This document shows positions 1 to 8,414 of a stretch of DNA of 64,000 bases, one piece after another (the stretch's first letter is position 1; each line of letters opens with the position of its first letter). The position numbers and the translations under genes were made by a program. The notes beneath the pieces are model-generated. The model ran no database searches, was not told the origin of the DNA, and saw nothing but the letters and a program-made list of their open reading frames with translations. Origin of the DNA: Glaciecola flavus (GTDB lineage Bacteria > Pseudomonadota > Gammaproteobacteria > Enterobacterales > Alteromonadaceae); the NCBI RefSeq assembly GCF_042646125.1, contig NZ_JBHRSW010000029.1:186001-250000 (forward strand), written 5' to 3'.

Positions 1-763
1 TGGTTGAGCAGTCTGATAAGAGCAGGCCAAAGCAGTCATCGTCTAACGAGGCAAATAGATCTCCCGGTCTGGCACCAATGCCGGAAAGCGCATCAGCGAT
101 ACTCGCTGTCATGGCGTAATATTCGTCTTTACCGTATTCTTTTTTTAGCCATTGCATGTCTTCCAAATGAATTAGCAATAGAGATAGGTGATGCCAATAG
201 CGAGCGCATCTCGACCATTCTTGCTTTAGTACTTCTTCAAACTTAGCGGCATTGGGCAAATGCGTAAGCGGGTCGATAAAAATCAAGGCCTCAAGGCGTT
301 TAGTCTTTCGATATTGCGCTGCATGGCGGTTAATCCTCGCGACGAGTTCATCAATAACAGGTGGTTTGACGACAAAGTCGGCGCCACCCAACTCAAAAGC
401 TTGTGCTTTAATATTTGCACCACTTAAACTCGACATAAAAATAATGGGGATATTGTTTGTATATGGGTTTTCGCGAAGTCGCTCACAAAATTGCAAGCCA
501 TCTTCGTCAGGCATTAGTATATCCAAAATAATAGCATCGGGGATGGGCGCGCGATTGAGCAGTTCCCATGCTTTTTCGGTTGTGCGAGCGAAGGACATAG
601 TAAAGTGTCTTGCTAGGCCATTGGCATAGAGTTTTAACTCCATTTCATTATCGTCTATGACGAGCACTCGGTACTTCTCAGCATCGTCATGCTTGCTGGC
701 AAATATATCCATGTCCATTAATTTGCTGGGGTGCTGTTTAGCATCTAGCGAGTACTTATCCAT
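1..763 (-). CDS. Response regulator with C-terminal GGDEF-like region (partial, cut by window edge)
   Basis: The start is the ATG at 763 and the gene runs off the left edge. Residues of about 30-150 form a receiver domain: VLVIDDNEME holds the acidic pocket, IILDILMPDEDG holds the phospho-acceptor Asp, and FVVKPP holds the conserved Lys. Next comes a stretch beginning IDPLTHLPNAAKFEEV, which resembles the opening of a GGDEF (diguanylate cyclase) domain, where the usual text is D-x-L-T-x-L-x-N. The window ends before any GG[DE]EF signature, so it cannot be told whether the cyclase is active or degenerate. The likely role is phosphorylation-dependent cyclic-di-GMP signalling in the cytoplasm. 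No cognate kinase lies next to it in the window. It is divergent from speA, with about 240 bp between the two starts. Confidence 0.8.
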   Translation of the reverse strand, partial: MDKYSLDAKQHPSKLMDMDIFASKHDDAEKYRVLVIDDNEMELKLYANGLARHFTMSFARTTEKAWELLNRAPIPDAIILDILMPDEDGLQFCERLRENPYTNNIPIIFMSSLSGANIKAQAFELGGADFVVKPPVIDELVARINRHAAQYRKTKRLEALIFIDPLTHLPNAAKFEEVLKQEWSRCARYWHHLSLLLIHLEDMQWLKKEYGKDEYYAMTASIADALSGIGARPGDLFASLDDDCFGLLLSDCST

Positions 764-1006
764 TCGACCTACTTTACATAAACATCATTTGTTAACATTA
801 ACGTTACACTACGTTAATAAAACGCGCAAACTTAATTATGTGCAATTTGTTTCAAATTACCACACTACTATAAAGAGAATGTTTCATTGCTGATTGTTCG
901 CAATGCGCAAGCATCGTTTCCATTGTATTTTTTGCGCTGGTAACTACGTTAGCACGGGCTATAATACGCGGCAATTAATATGCGGTAGTAGCGTCAGAGA
1001 ATAGTT
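764..1006 (+). promoter_or_regulatory. Divergent promoter region, speA / response regulator
   Basis: This gap separates two divergent starts. A perfect TATAAT at 960-965 lies about 40 bp before the speA start and is a plausible -10 box. No good -35 match sits 16-18 bp upstream of it. The half towards the response regulator is AT-rich with several TTAAC-type repeats, but no site could be assigned. Confidence 0.3.
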
Positions 1007-2947
1007 ATGGGGCAAAACAAAAATCAACAAGGACAAACATGGTCAATCAGCGAAGCTGAGCGGGTATATGGCGTCTCGAGTTGGGGGGGCGGGTATTTTA
1101 AAATAGGTGATAACGGCCATATACATGTTATTCCTGAGCCATCCACACCAGATGTGAAAATTGATTTTAAAGCTGTAATTGACGAAATTCGCCAAGAAGG
1201 GATCGAATTCCCAGTTGTCATTCGTTTCCATGACGTCTTACGGGCGCAGGTGGTTAATATTAACGAAACATTCCGAAAGGTAATTGATTCAGCCAATTAC
1301 CAAGGTGTGTACCGAGGCGTTTACCCCATAAAAGTCAATCAAATGCGAGAAGTGGTTGAAGAAATCGTGGATGCAGGTGCGCCCTATGATTTTGGTCTTG
1401 AAGCGGGGTCAAAGCCCGAATTACTTGCAGTGCTTGCTTACAATACCAATCCCGAAGCTTTGACTATTTTAAATGGCTACAAAGACGAAGAATTTATGCG
1501 CTTGGCGCTGTTAGGTCGTCGTTTAGGTCGTAAAGTTGTGGTGGTCATAGAAAAATTCAGTGAGTTGGTCTCCCTAGTAGATTTGAGTAAGCGCTTAGGG
1601 ATTGAGCCTATCGTTGGTTTACGCGCAAAAATGCAAGTCAAGAGTATGGGGCGCTGGCAAGGTTCGAGCGGTTCTCGAGCAAAGTTTGGATTAACCATCG
1701 CAGAAATAATCAAAGCCGCACGCTATCTTGAAAGCCACGATATGCATGACGCACTCAAATTACTGCATTTTCATATCGGCTCACAACTTCCTGATATTCG
1801 GGCAATAAAAGATGCGGTCAACGAAAGTGCCATGATTTATGCCGAACTGATTCATATGGGGTTTGCACTGGAATATGTTGATGTTGGGGGCGGGCTAGGC
1901 ATTGATTACGATGGTAGTAAATCTACTAATGATTCTTCAAGAAATTACACACTAGATGAATACGTTGCCGATGTCGTTTACGGCCTGCGTGAAGTGTGTG
2001 ATTTAGAAAACGTGCCTCACCCCAATATTGTTACCGAGAGTGGTCGCGCGATCACAGCGCACCACAGTTGTGTTATTACAGAGGTAGTAGGCGAGATTGC
2101 GCCCGATGGTGCAGAAATAGACACCACACCTAAAGACGACGATCACACTTTACTAAAAAATTTGTATGAGTTACATCAGTGTATTGAACAACAACAAAAT
2201 TACCAAGAAGTATACAATGATGCGACGCAATGGAAAGAACAGGCGTCTGAAGCCTTCAAGTTGCGAGTGATCAGTTTAGAAGAATTAGGCAAAATCGAAA
2301 CCTTGTACTGGCAAATCATGCGTAAAGTGCAAGCTTATTATCGATTGGTTGACTTTGTGCCAGCAGAATTACAGTCATTGGACTTTTCACTGAGTTCACA
2401 ATATCTGTGTAATTTTTCGATTTTTCAATCGGCTGTCGATAGTTGGGCAATCGATCAAATCTTACCCGTTGTTCCTTTGACAGGCATGGATAAGCCCCCC
2501 ACAAAAGACTGTTCACTGGTTGATATTACCTGTGACAGCGACGGTAAAATAGATAAGTTCATCGTTGATCATGAGATGAGTGATGTATTACCAATGTACG
2601 ATATCCCCAAAGATGAGCCACTATATTTAGGCATGTTTTTGACCGGCGCTTATCAGGACGTGATGGGGGACATGCACAACCTATTTGGTCGTTTAAACGA
2701 AGTGCATATATTCAGTTATGATGATGATCCTGAAGACTTTTATATTGAAGAAGTGGTAAAAGGCTCTAACGTAGATAAAGTGCTATCTGTGATGCAATAT
2801 CACCCAGATGCCATGGCAAGAGATGTGAAAAAGCTCATTGATAGACAAGTTGCGGAAGGCAATATCAAACCTAGAGAAGGTGTAAAATGGACAGATTTTT
2901 ACGAGCAGTGCTTGTCTGGTTATACCTATCTGAGTACGAATAAATGA
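1007..2947 (+). CDS. speA: Biosynthetic arginine decarboxylase
   Basis: This is a PLP-dependent fold-III decarboxylase converting arginine to agmatine, the first step of the agmatine route to putrescine. At 646 residues it is close to the E. coli SpeA length. Visible signatures are YPIKVNQ (the PLP-binding lysine), LHFHIGSQ, the glycine-rich VGGGLGIDYDG phosphate-binding loop and VTESGRAI. The C-terminal region with CDSDGKID and LFLTGAYQD-type text (here MFLTGAYQDVMGDMHNLFG) is typical of the family. The start at 1007 follows a GAGA-like purine stretch. The next gene is convergent and its stop lies 40 bp away. Agmatinase (speB), often adjacent, is not in this window. With the AstA and CtlX genes near 30 kb, this window holds three arginine-related enzymes. 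Confidence 0.95.
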   Translation: MGQNKNQQGQTWSISEAERVYGVSSWGGGYFKIGDNGHIHVIPEPSTPDVKIDFKAVIDEIRQEGIEFPVVIRFHDVLRAQVVNINETFRKVIDSANYQGVYRGVYPIKVNQMREVVEEIVDAGAPYDFGLEAGSKPELLAVLAYNTNPEALTILNGYKDEEFMRLALLGRRLGRKVVVVIEKFSELVSLVDLSKRLGIEPIVGLRAKMQVKSMGRWQGSSGSRAKFGLTIAEIIKAARYLESHDMHDALKLLHFHIGSQLPDIRAIKDAVNESAMIYAELIHMGFALEYVDVGGGLGIDYDGSKSTNDSSRNYTLDEYVADVVYGLREVCDLENVPHPNIVTESGRAITAHHSCVITEVVGEIAPDGAEIDTTPKDDDHTLLKNLYELHQCIEQQQNYQEVYNDATQWKEQASEAFKLRVISLEELGKIETLYWQIMRKVQAYYRLVDFVPAELQSLDFSLSSQYLCNFSIFQSAVDSWAIDQILPVVPLTGMDKPPTKDCSLVDITCDSDGKIDKFIVDHEMSDVLPMYDIPKDEPLYLGMFLTGAYQDVMGDMHNLFGRLNEVHIFSYDDDPEDFYIEEVVKGSNVDKVLSVMQYHPDAMARDVKKLIDRQVAEGNIKPREGVKWTDFYEQCLSGYTYLSTNK

Positions 2948-2986
2948 AGATTGTAGGCGCGCCTTTTGGGTCTAAGCGCGCAGAAC

Positions 2987-4168
2987 TCAGGCAGTATCTT
3001 GGTCGAAGTTAAGGGATTCGTAATATTTCACGCGATTTCTGCCTTGGCGCTTGGCTTCATACAAAGCTTTGTCGGCACGCGTAATAAGCTTTTCTGCTGA
3101 AAGCTTGCTCAGTGGTGGCAAGGTAGTGACACCAAGGCTGATAGTAATTGAACGCAAATAAGTGAGTTTAGATGTGACGTGCGGAATGCGCTTTTCTTGA
3201 ATATAGAGCTGTAATTTTTCCGCAAAGCTAAACGCGCCTTGTGCATCAATATTGGGTAAAATAATCGCAAATTCTTCGCCGCCATATCGCGCAATCAAAT
3301 CACCTTTTCTTTGTGCTAAATGCGAAAGGTGTTGCGCGATTTCAATTAGACAATTGTCACCCGCGACATGCCCATAATGGTCGTTGTACTCTTTAAAATG
3401 ATCAACATCGAGCAGTATTAGCGACAAGTTCGAATGATTTCGAAAAGCGCGGCCTATTTCTGTCGTCAGTATTTCGTCAAAATAGCGCCGATTAAATAAA
3501 CCGGTTAAGCCATCTCTTCGCGATATTTCTTGTAATTGATGTTCGACGATTTTTCGTTTTTCAATTTCGTGACCATATTGGAAATTTAAAGAAATGGACT
3601 TTTTAAATGCGGCGTTAACATTTCTTAGTAAGCTCAACACGATTCCCGAAAAGAAAAGAATGCTTAAGAACGCTATCAAGCCAGCTTGCCCGCCACTCAC
3701 AAGCAGGTGAACAGAACTCGGAACCGTGATCGGCACATAAAAACTTAAGGTGCTTAAATAACTGGCACCAAACCCAATACAGGCTACTGCACTTAAAATG
3801 ACAACAAACAGTCCAATAGACATGACATATTCTGGCTTGTCCATGGGGACAAAATAAATAAACGCGAGGGCGTACAAAAGGCCAACTACTACTGAAAAAG
3901 CCATCCAAGTATACTTCCAGTACTTGAACTGTTCAGACTGAATTGCGTCGCGTTTTTTTGTATAGATGAAAAACAATGTCAGACGTAATACGGAGAGTAG
4001 AACTACGGTACTAAGCCATGTGAACAGGGTATGGCTATCAGCCACAGGCATTAGCCATGTTGCCAATATTAAACCCGAAATAGGATGAGCAATAGCCACG
4101 CGCCATGATTGCTTGTACAGCAAATCGATCACTTCAATTTGTGTTAATCGGGCAATACTTTCCTTCAT
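2987..4168 (-). CDS. Membrane-anchored diguanylate cyclase (GGDEF)
   Basis: The enzyme would condense two GTP to cyclic di-GMP at the inner membrane. The N-terminal half (about residues 20-190) is hydrophobic with roughly five to six membrane segments and no recognisable sensor family. A short linker (FQYGHEIEKRKIVEHQLQEI) leads to a GGDEF domain that opens with RDGLTGLFNRRYFDEIL, has DVDHFKEYNDHYGHVAGD for substrate and metal binding, and carries the intact active-site signature RYGGEEFAIILP. It should therefore be catalytically competent. The ATG at 4168 was chosen over an upstream TTG at 4186, since neither has a strong ribosome-binding site. It converges on speA and is tail-to-head with the serine hydrolase upstream. 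Confidence 0.88.
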   Translation of the reverse strand: MKESIARLTQIEVIDLLYKQSWRVAIAHPISGLILATWLMPVADSHTLFTWLSTVVLLSVLRLTLFFIYTKKRDAIQSEQFKYWKYTWMAFSVVVGLLYALAFIYFVPMDKPEYVMSIGLFVVILSAVACIGFGASYLSTLSFYVPITVPSSVHLLVSGGQAGLIAFLSILFFSGIVLSLLRNVNAAFKKSISLNFQYGHEIEKRKIVEHQLQEISRRDGLTGLFNRRYFDEILTTEIGRAFRNHSNLSLILLDVDHFKEYNDHYGHVAGDNCLIEIAQHLSHLAQRKGDLIARYGGEEFAIILPNIDAQGAFSFAEKLQLYIQEKRIPHVTSKLTYLRSITISLGVTTLPPLSKLSAEKLITRADKALYEAKRQGRNRVKYYESLNFDQDTA

Positions 4169-4236
4169 ATAAGGGGCGATACTCAAGTGACTTATTTAAC
4201 TGCTGTTCTCCGTTATCGGCATTAACTTTAAAGGGT

Positions 4237-5340
4237 TTAGCTCTTATTCCGCTCGGTGACCTTCGTCCAAAACTCAGGCGTAGCGGTATTTATTAAATTG
4301 CTTTCGGCGTTCATTAGAAAACCGAAACCAACACCTAATTCAGGCGCAAAAGAGACATCAGCGCGATATCCTTGTACCCAGCCCCCATGATAGTTAAGTT
4401 TTATGCCGTTAAAATTGTATACACGCCAGCCTAAACCATAGTGTGCGCTTTTGAGCTTTCCTCGCCAACCACGACGGCGAAGCTCATTCTTTGTCTCTAC
4501 CCGCGCTTGCGTCATGTCGCGCACCATATCTGCGCTAACGACCTCTGGCGTTTCTAACAACATGGCTCTTAGCCAAGTGGCTAGATCTTCAGCGCTAGCA
4601 TTTATACCCGCGGCGGGAGAAAAACGGTAATAATCATCTTTTACTCTCACTTTCACCCATTTGTTTTTTGCCACTGCGGCATGAGGTTTAGCCCATTTGG
4701 GTGCCGCTTCCAAGTTTTTCTTGCCAACACTTGCTTGCATGCCTAATGGCGTAAAAATGTGTTGTTCTAGCTGAGCTTCAAAAGACGAATCTTGAGAAAT
4801 AAAATGCTCTTCAAGCACACCAAAAAAAGCATTTTGATAGGTGTAGCAATGACCAGGTTTACAGATAGGTTTTAAGCCCGATAATTCTTTCAGTACACGA
4901 GGGCGCTTGTAATTGGCTTCGATTAAATTGTCATAAGCATTTGGGATAAAACCTGTAGATTGCCCAATCACATGACGGAGTAAAATAGGGGAGTCTTTGT
5001 GTTTGTCAAAGCTGTATTCGGGGGTGAGGTTTTTAAGCGGCGTTTGCCAGCCAAGCGCTGAGGGTTGTTGCTTAGCGACTAAAGCCGCAGTAAAGGTTTT
5101 GGATACTGAGGCGAGTCTAAACATCGTATCTTTACCAATACGTTGACCACCACGCTCGCTATGGCCAAATGTGTAGTAGCGGTTGGGTTTATCTTTTTCA
5201 ACGATGACAAAGATAAAGCCGGGGATACCATTTTTCTTGGCTTGATTCCTTACCTTGACTGCATAGCTATCCATCCAAGCTTCGGCAAAAGCGTAAATTG
5301 GGAACAAAAGACTAAGGATTATGATGAATATTCGAATCAA
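4237..5340 (-). CDS. Beta-lactamase class C family serine hydrolase
   Basis: This is a secreted or periplasmic serine hydrolase of the beta-lactamase/transpeptidase-like family (COG1680). The N-terminus IRIFIIILSLLFPIYAFAEA is a signal peptide. LASVSKTF supplies the SxxK nucleophile motif, YTYQN supplies the YxN motif, and YHGGWVQGY is the HxG-type third motif. No Met occurs between the signal peptide and mature residue AWMDS, so the TTG at 5340 (behind AAGAG) is the likely start. This family includes esterases, D-aminopeptidases and PBP-like enzymes; the substrate cannot be told from sequence, and true beta-lactamase activity is not implied. It is divergent from the Ada/AlkA gene. Confidence 0.85.
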   Translation of the reverse strand: MIRIFIIILSLLFPIYAFAEAWMDSYAVKVRNQAKKNGIPGFIFVIVEKDKPNRYYTFGHSERGGQRIGKDTMFRLASVSKTFTAALVAKQQPSALGWQTPLKNLTPEYSFDKHKDSPILLRHVIGQSTGFIPNAYDNLIEANYKRPRVLKELSGLKPICKPGHCYTYQNAFFGVLEEHFISQDSSFEAQLEQHIFTPLGMQASVGKKNLEAAPKWAKPHAAVAKNKWVKVRVKDDYYRFSPAAGINASAEDLATWLRAMLLETPEVVSADMVRDMTQARVETKNELRRRGWRGKLKSAHYGLGWRVYNFNGIKLNYHGGWVQGYRADVSFAPELGVGFGFLMNAESNLINTATPEFWTKVTERNKS

Positions 5341-5456
5341 CAGCTAACTCTTTTCTTATTTGACAACAACGAGTTCCGAAAAACACGCTTTTCGGATTTA
5401 TTTTGACGTAGACTACTACATAAAGTTTAGCAATATTATCATTTTTTTGAAGAGAC

Positions 5457-6854
5457 ATGTCATCCAATCAAGCAGTGAACAACGCGTATTTAACGGTCGA
5501 ACAGTGCAGTAGGGCAAGGCTGGCAAGAGATCCCAGATTCGATGGTTTGTTCTTTATACTTGTGAAATCCACAGGTGTGTTTTGTCGTCCAATTTGTAGA
5601 GTGCGATTGCCGCAAGAAAAAAATGTAGAATATAGTTTTTCGGCAGTTGATGCTATTCAGCGCGGGTATCGCCCTTGTTTGCGGTGTCGCCCAGATAGTG
5701 CGCCTATGTCTTTTGCCTGGTTGGGTGTAGAAACGTCGGTCAAAAGAGCCTGCAGTCTGCTCGTTGAGTACCCATGTCAAAGCATTGAGGAGATTTCTCA
5801 ACGCCTAGGTATTTCAGCTAGGTATCTGACAAAGTTGTTTGCCGAGTATTTACAAGTGTCGCCAAAACAGTACCGGCTTTACCACCAATTACTGTCGGCA
5901 AAACGCCTTTTACATCAAACTCAATTTACTATAGAGGAGATAGCACAGAGTGTGGGCTTTTCGGGGGCACGGCAACTACAGGTACATACCAAGAGCAAAT
6001 TTAATTTAACACCCAAGCAAATTCGTCAGTCTAATCGCCAATCTATTAGTGACAGTGCGAGTAAACAAATCGAGATGTTTTTGCCTTATCGCCCGCCTTA
6101 CGAATGGGAAGCCTTAAGGGATTTTTTAGAATTACGGGCAATAGCAGGCAACGAAAAAATCACAAGCAATAGCGTTGCAAAAATACTTAGTATAAATGAC
6201 CGAGCAGTGCCTATCATGCTGATACATAAACCAGATAACAGTGGTTTTACACTGAAGTTTTCGACAGAGCACCTGAGCCTTTTGTCTTCTATCTATCAAG
6301 CCGTGCATATTATGCTTGATTTACATGCCGCACCTTTAGTCATTGAGCAGGCACTAAAAAACAGTGGCTTGCCGAGCAATGACATTATGCCTGGGGTGCG
6401 GATACCCGGTGTTGCCAATCGTTTTGAAGCGGCTTGCAGAGCGGTATTGGGTCAGCAAGTCAGCATCAAAGCAGCCATTACTCACTTGAACCGATTGCAT
6501 GAACACTTGTCAAAAGATGGCGCTTTTCCGACTGCCCTTGACGTTTCACAATCATCATTGCCATTTTTAAAAATGCCCGAAAGACGAAAGCAGGCTTTGC
6601 GCGATGTAGCTAGCTTGTTGCATAACAACCCTGACGCTAGTATTGACGAATGGCTTGAAATAAAGGGAATCGGATCATGGACTTGCGAGTACGTCAAAAT
6701 GCGCACACATGCTTCTACAGACGTTTATTTAGCTACAGACTTAGTGATAAAGCAGCAAGTCGAGAGTTTACGCACTCAAGGTATTCAACTTGACGCCCCT
6801 AGATCTGCACCTTGGCAAAGTTATTTAACCTTTACTATTTGGAATCGAGCATGA
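5457..6854 (+). CDS. Ada-type regulator fused to AlkA DNA-3-methyladenine glycosylase
   Basis: This is a DNA repair protein with three parts. Residues of about 10-90 form an Ada metal-binding domain with four cysteines, in VFCRPICR and CLRCRPD; in Ada this zinc site takes methyl groups from phosphotriesters. Residues of about 95-195 form an AraC-type helix-turn-helix. Residues of about 210-465 form an AlkA N-domain and an HhH-GPD glycosylase domain, with the hairpin LEIKGIGSWTCEYV and the catalytic Asp in YLATDLVIKQ. It would excise alkylated bases and probably also sense methylation damage and activate its own operon. It overlaps the following ogt gene by ATGA, which implies translational coupling. 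The start at 5457 follows GAAGAG. Confidence 0.93.
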   Translation: MSSNQAVNNAYLTVEQCSRARLARDPRFDGLFFILVKSTGVFCRPICRVRLPQEKNVEYSFSAVDAIQRGYRPCLRCRPDSAPMSFAWLGVETSVKRACSLLVEYPCQSIEEISQRLGISARYLTKLFAEYLQVSPKQYRLYHQLLSAKRLLHQTQFTIEEIAQSVGFSGARQLQVHTKSKFNLTPKQIRQSNRQSISDSASKQIEMFLPYRPPYEWEALRDFLELRAIAGNEKITSNSVAKILSINDRAVPIMLIHKPDNSGFTLKFSTEHLSLLSSIYQAVHIMLDLHAAPLVIEQALKNSGLPSNDIMPGVRIPGVANRFEAACRAVLGQQVSIKAAITHLNRLHEHLSKDGAFPTALDVSQSSLPFLKMPERRKQALRDVASLLHNNPDASIDEWLEIKGIGSWTCEYVKMRTHASTDVYLATDLVIKQQVESLRTQGIQLDAPRSAPWQSYLTFTIWNRA

Positions 6855-7348
6855 GCAAGGCAGTGACAACACATGACACACATTTTGTATCTGAATTAAC
6901 AACAGATATTGGCTTTGTCCGCATATTGGCCACTGAGCACGCTGTTCATTCAGTGCGTTTTTATTCTGAACAAACCTCAGTCAATGAAAATGCTATTAGC
7001 CGAATGGCAAAAGAACAAATTGGGGCGTATTTTTCTGGCAAACTGCAGCGTTTTGATCTGCCTTTGGCGCCGCAAGGCACCGTTTTTCAGCAAAATGTTT
7101 GGCGACAACTATTGACAGTACCTTTTGGTAAAGTGGTATCTTATTTGGATATTGCGACGCAATTGGATAAGCCAAGTGCCTGTCGAGCTGTGGGTGCAGC
7201 AAATGGTAAAAATCCAATTTCAATTATCATCCCCTGCCATCGAGTGATCGGTAGCAGCGGTAAACTAACTGGGTATGCAGGTGGTCTGCATAGAAAATCA
7301 TTCTTATTGGGGTTAGAGGGCGCGGAATTTGCGCTGCAAGCGCCCTGA
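6851..7348 (+). CDS. ogt: Methylated-DNA--protein-cysteine methyltransferase
   Basis: This is a suicide enzyme that moves the alkyl group of O6-methylguanine or O4-methylthymine to its own cysteine. The active-site motif is intact: IIIPCHRVIGSSGKLTGYAGG covers the nucleophile Cys and the DNA-binding wing, and FQQNVWRQLLTVPFGKVVSY starts the helix-turn-helix domain. The ATG at 6851 overlaps the stop of the Ada/AlkA gene (ATGA); an in-frame upstream start at 6812 would sit inside that gene and is unlikely. Its 165 residues match the Ogt family. The pair forms an adaptive-response-like alkylation repair operon, with the Ada and Ogt activities on separate proteins rather than fused as in E. coli Ada. 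Confidence 0.94.
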   Translation: MSKAVTTHDTHFVSELTTDIGFVRILATEHAVHSVRFYSEQTSVNENAISRMAKEQIGAYFSGKLQRFDLPLAPQGTVFQQNVWRQLLTVPFGKVVSYLDIATQLDKPSACRAVGAANGKNPISIIIPCHRVIGSSGKLTGYAGGLHRKSFLLGLEGAEFALQAP

Positions 7349-7393
7349 GTTATTACATCGGTATGTTTATCACATCAGTCACAAAAGGGTAGA

Positions 7394-8293
7394 ATGATTT
7401 TGAAAGCCATTGATTTTGCAGAACTCATACTGCTAGGGGCAATATGGGGTGCATCATTTATGTTGATGCGCATTGCCGCGCCAGAATTTGGTGTGTTTGC
7501 GCTGGTTGAAGTGCGCGCGGTGGGTGCTGCTTTGTGTTTACTGCCTATCGTTTGGATGAGAAAACAAAGCCGCGATTTACGGCGCAATTGGCCTCACCTT
7601 TTTGTTGTGGGGTTGCTTAATACTGCCATTCCTTTTTCACTATACAACTACGCCTTGAGCTACATTGATTCGTCTTTGGGGGCGATTCTTAATGCCACTG
7701 CGCCTATGTTTGGTGTAGTGGTATCGTGGCTGTATCTCAAAGATCACATCAGCCGCTCGGGTTTATTGGGAATGATATTAGGGTTTACTGGTGTAGTGGT
7801 GATTAGCTTTGATCAAAAAACATCAAGTTCAGCATCTTTACTACCTGTTTTCGCTGGCCTAGGAGCTGCTTTGTGTTACGCCATTGCGGCAAGTTATATG
7901 AAAAAGCACTTGTCAAAAGCTAAGCCATTTGCTGTCGCCGCAGGTAGCCAAATAATGGCGGCAGCCATGTTATTGCCTTTTACGCTTTGGTTTTTACCAA
8001 GTGAAATGCCTTCTCAAAATGCGTGGCTTGCTGCGGCCATTTTGTCGATAGTATGTACAGGCATCGCTTACGTCATGTATTTTGATTTGATTGCAAAAGT
8101 AGGTACGAGTAGCGCAATATCAGTGGGGTATTTGATCCCCATGTTTGGCATTTTTTGGGGCCTTGTTATTTTGGATGAAAGCCTTTCATTTAAGCAAGTA
8201 GTCGGAACGGCGCTAATTTTAGTCGGCGTAGTCCTTGCTACCAATGCCATAAAACTGTTGAAACGTCGAAAGTTAGAAGCTAGAGCCGAATAA
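7394..8293 (+). CDS. EamA/DMT-family permease
   Basis: This is a ten-helix inner-membrane transporter of the drug/metabolite transporter superfamily, built of two EamA repeats (about residues 10-140 and 150-285). Visible cues are GAIWGASFMLMRIAAPEFG at the start, a central break with QKTSSSASL, and the second-repeat ending GTALILVGVVLA. The charged tail LLKRRKLEARAE lies in the cytoplasm. DMT members export amino acids, nucleosides or other metabolites, and the substrate is unknown here. It starts 45 bp after ogt behind AAGGGTAGA and may be read from the same transcript. Confidence 0.88.
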   Translation: MILKAIDFAELILLGAIWGASFMLMRIAAPEFGVFALVEVRAVGAALCLLPIVWMRKQSRDLRRNWPHLFVVGLLNTAIPFSLYNYALSYIDSSLGAILNATAPMFGVVVSWLYLKDHISRSGLLGMILGFTGVVVISFDQKTSSSASLLPVFAGLGAALCYAIAASYMKKHLSKAKPFAVAAGSQIMAAAMLLPFTLWFLPSEMPSQNAWLAAAILSIVCTGIAYVMYFDLIAKVGTSSAISVGYLIPMFGIFWGLVILDESLSFKQVVGTALILVGVVLATNAIKLLKRRKLEARAE

Positions 8294-8356
8294 CCCTAAT
8301 ACAAACTAGTATGTCGTCGATTAAGACAAACGATTTGCAATAAATTGTAAAAAATG

Positions 8357-8385
8357 CTGACAATAGCTAAGAGCTTAAGTACACT
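8357..8385 (+). promoter_or_regulatory. Candidate sigma-70 promoter of glmU-glmS
   Basis: CTGACA at 8357-8362 and TACACT at 8380-8385 are separated by exactly 17 bp. This places a transcription start near 8392, about 22 bp before the glmU start codon. It was found by eye and is unverified. Confidence 0.45.
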
Positions 8386-8414
8386 CTTGCGCAACTAGTT
8401 TTTGAGGAACGAAA

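Noticed and set aside
252..629. 125-codon open frame opposite the first gene
   Set aside because: The opposite strand encodes an unmistakable receiver domain across the same bases.
2957..2981. GCGCGC dyad between speA and the diguanylate cyclase as a bidirectional terminator
   Set aside because: The stem is only 6 bp with a 13-nt loop and no T-run, so chance is a fair explanation.
4237..5340. Antibiotic-resistance AmpC beta-lactamase
   Set aside because: SxxK and YxN motifs are shared by the whole class C-like hydrolase family, and nothing specific to AmpC is seen.
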